DNA of 11,683 nucleotides from Bacteroidota bacterium (GTDB lineage Bacteria > Bacteroidota > Bacteroidia > Bacteroidales > Prolixibacteraceae). The stretch is taken from NCBI GenBank assembly GCA_030706665.1, contig JAUZOB010000079.1:1-11683 (forward strand), written 5' to 3'. Position numbers and translations under genes: made by a program. Shown here piece by piece: positions 7,227 through 11,683 of the stretch. Position 1 is the stretch's first letter. Each line of letters opens with the position of its first letter. Under the pieces are notes generated by a model. It did not search any database, was not told where the DNA came from, and was given only the letters and a program-made list of their open reading frames with translations.

Positions 7227-8255
7227 TCAACAGGAAAAGATTTCTCTCAGCTTTTTGATAATAGTGGCAACATCGTAAAAGGATTGCTCTCCCCCATTCC
7301 ATTTCAGCTTCCAGATTCTGTTTTCCCCATCGACATTCAATTTTACAGGCAAAGACTCATCATCGGTCAACTCAAACCCTTCGCGTTCCAAGGCTCGCTT
7401 AGTCCAGAATCCTTCGATCGATCCATCTTGGAAACAAATGCTGGCAACCTTATGATGATTCAGTTTAAAACTTCCGGTATAGAGATCGAATTCAAAAGAA
7501 TTTGTTTTAAATGCCTGTTCAAATTTACCGTTTAAGACCAGATCTTCAGGACATCCTGTCTCAAGATGACTTTTGTTATTCATGAGCCAAATCGTATCTG
7601 CTGCCTGCAATGCCAAATCAAGTTCATGGGTTGTCAAAAGAATTGCCTTACCAGTCTCCTTTGTCAGCATGCGGAGAAGCTTCATAGTCTCAACCCTGTT
7701 AGGCAGATCCAGATGTGCCGTAGGTTCGTCCAGTAAAACCAACGGGGTATCCTGGGCAAGCGCCTTGGCAATCATGACCCGTTGCTTTTCACCATCACTC
7801 AACTCTGAAATCTGACGGTTCATCATATGCCTCATATGCACCTGATCGAGTGCTTCGAAGATTTTGGATTTATCTTCATGTGAGAGTCCCCCGAACCAAT
7901 TGTTATAAGGATAACGTCCCAAAGAAACGATATGAAAGACTGACAAATTCCCGACAGTAAGTCGATCGGTCAATACCATGCTGATCAGGCGGGCTATATC
8001 TTTGAAATTTCGCTCTTTTATTGTCCTTCCTTCCACCAGTGTCTTACCGGACAAAGCAGGTTGAATTCCCGCCATGGTTCGCATCAATGTTGATTTTCCA
8101 CATCCATTGGGTCCAATCAGACAGACCATCTCACCGGGAATCATTTTCAGGTTAATATTGGATAGAAGTTCCAAACGTCCCTCTTTCCGATGATCATACC
8201 CGATGGTAAGATTACAGGTCTCCAGAATAGGTTTTACTAACTCTGTTGTTTTCAT
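7227..8255 (-). CDS. btuD: Cobalamin ABC importer ATPase (FecE/BtuD family) with C-terminal extension
   Basis: A 342-residue cytoplasmic ATPase that powers corrinoid import with the permease encoded just upstream. Visible motifs are Walker A GPNGCGKST (48-56), the signature LSDGE (152-156), Walker B LVLLDEP (172-178), the D-loop region AHLDL, and the switch His210 in LTTHELD. Two features differ from E. coli BtuD (about 249 residues). After the core ends near residue 250 there is a tail of about 90 residues (SFKLNHHKVASICFQDGSIEGFW and onward) of unknown role. At the Q-loop position the sequence reads ISMVLTD (91-97), with Thr/Asp where most ABC ATPases have Gln. The gene starts 3 bases after the permease stop and is the last of the riboswitch-led operon; transcription should end at 6923-6969. 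The B12 assignment comes from the riboswitch and gene order, since the ATPase alone could equally be a siderophore or haem type. Confidence 0.88.
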   Translation of the reverse strand: MKTTELVKPILETCNLTIGYDHRKEGRLELLSNINLKMIPGEMVCLIGPNGCGKSTLMRTMAGIQPALSGKTLVEGRTIKERNFKDIARLISMVLTDRLTVGNLSVFHIVSLGRYPYNNWFGGLSHEDKSKIFEALDQVHMRHMMNRQISELSDGEKQRVMIAKALAQDTPLVLLDEPTAHLDLPNRVETMKLLRMLTKETGKAILLTTHELDLALQAADTIWLMNNKSHLETGCPEDLVLNGKFEQAFKTNSFEFDLYTGSFKLNHHKVASICFQDGSIEGFWTKRALEREGFELTDDESLPVKLNVDGENRIWKLKWNGGEQSFYDVATIIKKLREIFSC

Positions 8256-8258
8256 GGA

Positions 8259-9305
8259 TCAGGAAAATGATGCTTTTACATTTCTACTACGGATAATGAC
8301 CCATATCACAACAGGAGCGCCAAAGATAGCGCTTACTGAATTAATCGGGAGCGTATTCTGGTATCCGGGCAATTGAGATACAATATCACAGATCAACATC
8401 AGGCAGGAGCCTATTAATGCAGATCCGGGGATTAAAATCATATGATCGGAAGTCTTGAATACAGAACGGGCCAGATGAGGAACTGCAACGCCAATAAAAG
8501 CAATTGGTCCGGTAAATGCGGTTAATGAACCGGCGAGCAAACTGGTGCTCAGAATAACCCAAAGCCTGATCTTCCTGACATTGACACCTATTCCCTGAGC
8601 GTAATTATCACCTAATAAAAGTGCGTTCATGGGTTTCTGCAATCCTACCGCAATTAATAAACCGATCAGGACTACCGGGACCAGAATATATAATTTGTCC
8701 CAGGTGACACCTCCCAGGCTTCCGAAAGTCCAGATTAAAAAGCTCTGTACATTGAGTGGATCGCTAAAATATTGTAGCACATTCACAACTGCTCCGGTAA
8801 TGCTTCCAAACATTATCCCGATAATGAGCAGGCTAACCGGATCATTTACTTTAAGCGAAGTAAGAAAGACAAGCACCAAAACCAGACCGGCTCCGGCTAT
8901 GGCAAATAAGATCAATCCCCAACTGCCCAACATTCCGGTCAGAATATTAATCGTTCCGAAAGAGAAAAAGGTTCCGGCAAGTACATATAAAGCAACTCCC
9001 AGACTGGCTCCGGAGCTGATGCCTAAGACATAAGGTCCGGCTAAAGGATTTCGAAATAAAGTCTGCATTTGCAATCCGGCAACGGACAATCCTGCTCCGG
9101 TTAATAATGCAGTCAACGCCTTGGGTAAGCGGAATCCCCACAAAATATAATACCATGATTTATTTGCAGAATCTCCCTCAAATACAGAAAGGATCTGTCC
9201 AAAAGGAATTTTCACACTTCCCAATATCAGATCAAATGCAAATAGGATGACACATCCTGCGAATAACGCCAGGAAACTTAAAAGTACTTTTCTTCCGGGT
9301 CGCAT
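8259..9305 (-). CDS. btuC: Cobalamin ABC importer permease (FecCD/BtuC family)
   Basis: A 348-residue inner-membrane protein with about ten hydrophobic segments, the usual size and layout of BtuC/FecCD subunits, which dimerise to form the translocation path. Family blocks are intact: RLPKALTALLTGAGLSVAG (59-77), the QxQTLFRNPLAGPYVLGISSGASLG region (79-103), and the cytoplasmic coupling region GPIAFIGVAVPHLAR (266-280) that contacts the ATPase. A last helix pair carries PINSVSAIFGAPVVIWVI (320-337). The start ATG overlaps the stop of the binding-protein gene by one base (TAATG), and the stop is 3 bases before the ATPase gene, so translation of the three is probably coupled. The family also carries ferric siderophores and haem; corrinoid specificity is inferred from the cobalamin riboswitch upstream. 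Confidence 0.9.
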   Translation of the reverse strand: MRPGRKVLLSFLALFAGCVILFAFDLILGSVKIPFGQILSVFEGDSANKSWYYILWGFRLPKALTALLTGAGLSVAGLQMQTLFRNPLAGPYVLGISSGASLGVALYVLAGTFFSFGTINILTGMLGSWGLILFAIAGAGLVLVLVFLTSLKVNDPVSLLIIGIMFGSITGAVVNVLQYFSDPLNVQSFLIWTFGSLGGVTWDKLYILVPVVLIGLLIAVGLQKPMNALLLGDNYAQGIGVNVRKIRLWVILSTSLLAGSLTAFTGPIAFIGVAVPHLARSVFKTSDHMILIPGSALIGSCLMLICDIVSQLPGYQNTLPINSVSAIFGAPVVIWVIIRSRNVKASFS

Positions 9306-10447
9306 TATTCCAGTTTTTTATGAAAGAATAATTTATAACCTGGCAGTAATTCCGGATGAAGAATTTTAATCAAATCAGCTAAAGTAAGGTCAGGTCTGAC
9401 CACCCCTGTTTCCCAGTAGTCATTTGCACCTCTGCTATTCACTCTGGCGCAGCGCCCATATACCTGTTTCTCCCGGTATGCTCTAAAATAAGTATATCTG
9501 ACATCCTGGTTTTTCAATTCTGAGAAAGAGTGAACAGATTCGTCTATCCACACTCCGGCATTCAGCAATTTATCCAGCACGACCTCAAAACTTAAAGGGA
9601 TACTTCCGGAGCTGCTATCATTCGAATAGCAATAGTCTCCTTTAGCTTCCTTCAACATACGGGCATAATAGCTTTTTCCACCTGGCAAATACCATGTCCC
9701 TTTATAATTTGAACTCAAAAGGATCTTGGGGGTGTGTTTCCCTGATAAAGCCACTTTTTTCAATGAATCGTAATTGCTTTTAACCTTGTTAAATATAGAA
9801 TCGGCAAGGGTCCGTTTATTCGTCATCTCTCCGAGTACTTTAATCCACTCGGCTCTTCCCAAAGCCGTATTTTCCATCCACTCCAAATTATAAAATACAG
9901 GAATCCCCGATTTCAGGAATACCTCGTCATTTTGGAGCGATTGGTTATAGCCGTTTTTAAGAATCACTTCAGGAGAGCAGGAAATTACCTGTTCGAATTT
10001 CGGAGTAAAATCATCTCCGATATGGTTTATCTTTCCTCGTTGATATAGAGAATAGACCTCTTCGTTAAATATCTTATCCGGATTTGTAACCCCTGCAATT
10101 CTTGAAATATTTTTAAGGGCAGCCAACATCGCCACATTGGTACTCGCCATACAGGCAAATCGTTCGACAGGAGTCCGAATTACCTGATATTCGGGTGGAA
10201 GCCCTACCGGAAGTTCTATATTACGTGGAATAAGGATATATTTCCCATAAAATCCACCCTTTCTCCAAGGGTCTTTAAGATGCAGCAGAGAATATCCTTT
10301 ACAATGAATCAGCTCGAAGATTTCGGCATAAGCATTTACTTCGATCTTCTGATCTTTCTTTCTGAATTTAAGTTGATTTTTATCCTTATGCCGGCAGCCG
10401 GTAAAAAGGATAGAAATAATTAAAACGAGTATAAATCCGAACCTCAT
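9305..10447 (-). CDS. btuF: Cobalamin-binding lipoprotein of the ABC importer (BtuF-like)
   Basis: 380 residues from the ATG at 10447. MRFGFILVLIISILFTGC is a lipoprotein signal with acceptor Cys18, placing the protein on the periplasmic face of a membrane. After a variable N-terminal section (about 20-90), a periplasmic-binding-protein type 2 (helical backbone) domain runs to the end, with RFACMASTNVAMLAAL (96-111), ISRIAGVT, the hinge-near PEVILKNG, and the LGRAEWIKVLGEM helix (196-208). This fold binds corrinoids, haem or siderophores and delivers them to FecCD-type permeases. An in-frame GTG at 10456 would add three residues, but the ATG gives a standard signal peptide. No Shine-Dalgarno is evident. 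The gene is first in the operon behind the cobalamin riboswitch, with 93 bases between aptamer and start, which supports corrinoids as ligand. It lacks a TonB-dependent partner in this window. Confidence 0.85.
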   Translation of the reverse strand: MRFGFILVLIISILFTGCRHKDKNQLKFRKKDQKIEVNAYAEIFELIHCKGYSLLHLKDPWRKGGFYGKYILIPRNIELPVGLPPEYQVIRTPVERFACMASTNVAMLAALKNISRIAGVTNPDKIFNEEVYSLYQRGKINHIGDDFTPKFEQVISCSPEVILKNGYNQSLQNDEVFLKSGIPVFYNLEWMENTALGRAEWIKVLGEMTNKRTLADSIFNKVKSNYDSLKKVALSGKHTPKILLSSNYKGTWYLPGGKSYYARMLKEAKGDYCYSNDSSSGSIPLSFEVVLDKLLNAGVWIDESVHSFSELKNQDVRYTYFRAYREKQVYGRCARVNSRGANDYWETGVVRPDLTLADLIKILHPELLPGYKLFFHKKLE

Positions 10448-10503
10448 GAAAATCACAATTGTTTCGGTATAGACAAGGGAAGAATACCTGATGTATCCGT
10501 CCT

Positions 10504-10520
10504 TTACTCCCCGAAAGTAA
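10504..10520 (-). promoter_or_regulatory. P13-like expression-platform hairpin of the cobalamin riboswitch
   Basis: On the minus strand TTACT, loop TTCGGGG, AGTAA forms a perfect 5-bp hairpin 20 bases beyond the aptamer's last conserved box. The GGGG of its loop is complementary to the CCCC loop inside the B12-box hairpin, the arrangement of the L5-L13 kissing loop known in cobalamin riboswitches. This suggests ligand-dependent masking of the leader. No T-tract terminator is present before the gene, pointing to control of translation, although the visible start codon is still about 56 bases away. Confidence 0.6.
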
Positions 10521-10540
10521 CGAATGAAACGAATATTTGA

Positions 10541-10724
10541 GGCAGGTCTTCTGGCTTGTTCCCTTTTGGGGCCTTCCCGTTCCTGACAAACAGAACAGTG
10601 GCATAGAACCCAAGAGTTGAAATGGAACTTACAGCTGCGGGGGCAGCTCCGGATTCTCTATTACTTAAATAGAAATCACCGGATTCCCTTTTGATCCGTC
10701 ATACGGAACCTCGTGCTGCAAATT
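10541..10724 (-). promoter_or_regulatory. Cobalamin (adenosylcobalamin-type) riboswitch aptamer
   Basis: Read on the minus strand, the hallmark elements occur in the right order: a 5' segment GCAGCACGAGGTTCCG near 10719-10704; the B12 box AGCTGCCCCCGCAGCTGTAA at 10648-10629; GCCACTG at 10602-10596; GGGAAGGC at 10578-10571; and the closing GCCAGAAGACCTGCC at 10555-10541, whose ACCT can pair with AGGT of the 5' segment to close P1. An extra stem occupies about 10651-10690 (GAATCCGG repeated as arms of the variable region). The element directly precedes the btuF-btuC-btuD importer on the same strand, so high cobalamin should reduce importer synthesis. A TTTG at 10773-10770 could be the -33 box of its promoter, but I see no matching -7 element. 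Confidence 0.95.
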
Positions 10725-10786
10725 TAATCTTTTTTCTTGAGGTTTTCACGGTATATTTAAATTCTAGTGCAAACCATTCGTCTCAT

Positions 10787-10808
10787 TTTCAATTTTGATA
10801 AATTGAAA
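10787..10808. repeat. 22-base palindrome upstream of the riboswitch
   Basis: TTTCAATTT (10787-10795), spacer TGAT, AAATTGAAA (10800-10808): a perfect 9-base inverted repeat. It sits 14 bases upstream of the TTTG that could be the -33 box of the B12 operon. The spacing suits an operator, but the arms are AT-rich and no regulator is known, so the role is open. Confidence 0.5.
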
Positions 10809-11057
10809 CCAGCTTTACGAAGTATTTCTTTTCTTCGGATAATTTAGGAATCGGCTCTGTACATATTTGTGTTTTATTCCATTCAATCTTCTTATTTTTC
10901 CAAAAAGCCGCACATTATTTTGAAATCCGGATTATCATGTAATTGATTTAATGAACAGGCTCATATCCTTCAGTTCTTTTCTCTTTATCTTATTATCACA
11001 ATTAAAAAAAGATCGCTGATTACGAATAAAGCACCCCTTGTTCCCATCGGATAGTTT

Positions 11058-11105
11058 AAAAAAGCAACGAGGGAGTCTCGTAAATCCGGGACACCCTCGC
11101 TCTTT
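11058..11105 (-). terminator. Probable intrinsic terminator downstream of the agmatinase gene
   Basis: On the minus strand CGAGGG (11099-11094) pairs with CCCTCG (11073-11068). Flanking pairs extend the stem inward through GTC/GAC across one mismatch, and outward to AAAG/CTTT across a bulge. It is followed by TTTTTT (complement of 11058-11063). It lies about 170 bases after the agmatinase stop, far for a direct terminator but in the correct orientation. Confidence 0.7.
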
Positions 11106-11148
11106 ATAAATACGACTCATATAGATTTGAAAAATCTCAATTTATGAA

Positions 11149-11177
11149 TCCTGGTTCTATCTTTTCCAGAACCGGGA
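11149..11177. repeat. 10-bp stem-loop in the 3' region of the agmatinase gene
   Basis: TCCTGGTTCT (11149-11158) pairs with AGAACCGGGA (11168-11177), with one G-T wobble and a 9-base loop. It lies between the agmatinase stop and the T-tailed terminator and has no T run itself, so it is probably a transcript-end hairpin and not the main terminator. Confidence 0.5.
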
Positions 11178-11272
11178 CAATGATTAAGATGATATCAAAT
11201 TATTATTTGAAAGAAGGAATAATCCATCAGTACCGAACCTTTTTGCTTGATCTCAAAGAGTCAATGTCTGAA

Positions 11273-11683
11273 TTACTTTTCAAGGCAAAATTTATAGGTC
11301 AGAAGTTTATACACCAGTTTGGCTGCGAAGAATTCCGATGTTTTATTTCCCAGAATCGGGCACAATTCAACGACATCTGCACCGACTACATTCTTACGCT
11401 CATAGACCTTTCGCAAAAATTCAAGTACAGGATACCATAACAAACCACCCGGTTCCGGAGTTCCTGTCCCCGGAAGAATAGCCGGATCGTAAACATCAAG
11501 ATCAATCGTGAGGTATACATTATCGGTCATCAGGTCAATCGCTTTATCCATCCATTCTTTATTGTCGTGGATGTTTTCTGCAAAAAATACATGTGAGCGC
11601 TCCATTCGTGTCAATTCACCCGAATCCATGCTTCTTATCCCAACCTGAACAATTGGGCAAAGCTCCTGTGCCCTTGCCATAAC
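11273..11683 (-). CDS. speB: Agmatinase/arginase-family ureohydrolase, C-terminal part (cut by window end)
   Basis: 136 residues are visible with an open frame to the window edge; full family members are about 300 long, so roughly the C-terminal half is present. The strongest evidence is the manganese-ligand block TIDLDVYDP followed by PGTGTPEPGG, the agmatinase/arginase signature with its metal-binding aspartates. It is preceded by VQVGIRSMD and followed by GADVVELCP with the conserved Glu. Such cytosolic enzymes hydrolyse agmatine to putrescine and urea (agmatinase) or arginine to ornithine and urea (arginase). The TPEPGG form and bacterial context favour agmatinase and polyamine synthesis, but substrate-selecting residues lie in the missing N-terminal half, so the name is provisional. 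The Met that could look like a start at 11680 is internal. Its transcript probably ends at the hairpins near 11060-11180. Confidence 0.85.
   Translation of the reverse strand, partial: VMARAQELCPIVQVGIRSMDSGELTRMERSHVFFAENIHDNKEWMDKAIDLMTDNVYLTIDLDVYDPAILPGTGTPEPGGLLWYPVLEFLRKVYERKNVVGADVVELCPILGNKTSEFFAAKLVYKLLTYKFCLEK

Larger units (their letters stand above)
10725..11272. other. Intergenic region of about 550 bases with no supported gene
   Basis: An AT-rich stretch between the riboswitch and the partial agmatinase gene. Short open frames here cross the hairpins and resemble nothing I recognise. It should contain the promoter of the B12 operon (near 10740-10780), a 22-base palindrome, and two stem-loops downstream of the agmatinase gene, which are listed separately. 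No tRNA or conserved RNA motif was noticed apart from these. Confidence 0.65.

Noticed and set aside
10448..10456. GTG start for the B12-binding lipoprotein
   Set aside because: It adds only MIF before a good signal peptide; the ATG at 10447 is the simpler choice, though GTG cannot be excluded.
10935..11120. 61-codon minus-strand open frame after the agmatinase gene
   Set aside because: It spans the terminator stem and T run at 11058-11105. The segment IKRKELKDMSLFIKSI looks helical, but I could not tie it to a family.
11144..11440. 98-codon plus-strand open frame overlapping the agmatinase gene
   Set aside because: It is antisense to the clear ureohydrolase coding sequence and contains the 11149-11177 hairpin.
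1..11683. CRISPR array, tRNA genes, intact insertion sequence or defence island
   Set aside because: No regularly spaced direct repeats, cloverleaf sequences, transposase motifs or recognisable defence domains were seen on reading both strands.

Overview
The window looks like a chromosomal segment from a member of the Bacteroidota, probably order Bacteroidales. This is inferred from moderate-to-low GC, A-rich leaders mostly lacking Shine-Dalgarno sites, the archaeal/eukaryotic-type prolyl-tRNA synthetase without an editing insertion, the FadL-like outer-membrane protein often labelled 'hemin receptor' in this group, and a BtuD-like ATPase with a long C-terminal tail. No tRNA, rRNA, CRISPR array, intact insertion sequence or phage gene is visible.

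Layout. Positions 1-2200, minus strand: a tight cluster read as hypothetical protein, then pepT (peptidase T), then tilS (cut by the window start), with gaps of only 2 and 3 bases. Positions 2236-3768, minus strand: proS followed by a clear intrinsic terminator. Positions 3873-6842, plus strand, divergent from proS: a lipoprotein with a striking Gly/Tyr/Trp-rich middle and a low-complexity Ser/Asn/Arg/Gly tail, then a FadL/OMPP1-type beta-barrel. Positions 6843-7226: a convergent intergenic stretch with three perfect stem-loops, the last a bidirectional terminator, plus a frameshifted scrap of a LuxR/NarL-type helix-turn-helix domain. Positions 7227-10447, minus strand: a three-gene ABC importer (binding lipoprotein, FecCD-type permease, ATPase). 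It is preceded at 10541-10724 by a well-preserved cobalamin riboswitch, which identifies it as a vitamin B12/corrinoid importer (btuF-btuC-btuD). Positions 10725-11272: no convincing gene, but a 22-base palindrome and an orphan-looking terminator. Positions 11273-11683, minus strand: the C-terminal half of an agmatinase/arginase-family enzyme (speB), cut by the window end.

How the genes work together. The clearest unit is the B12 module: the riboswitch senses cobalamin and should repress translation of the importer when the vitamin is plentiful. A hairpin 20 bases past the aptamer has a GGGG loop that can kiss the CCCC loop in the B12 box. No TonB-dependent outer-membrane receptor (btuB) lies in the window, so the outer-membrane step must be encoded elsewhere. 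The lipoprotein and FadL-like barrel may form a second envelope unit of unknown substrate.

I did not find a convincing undescribed defence, mobile or biosynthetic system. The items most worth a second look are the LuxR-type relic, the aromatic/Gly-rich lipoprotein beside the barrel, the divergent BtuD with its tail and atypical Q-loop, and the uncharacterised protein upstream of pepT.
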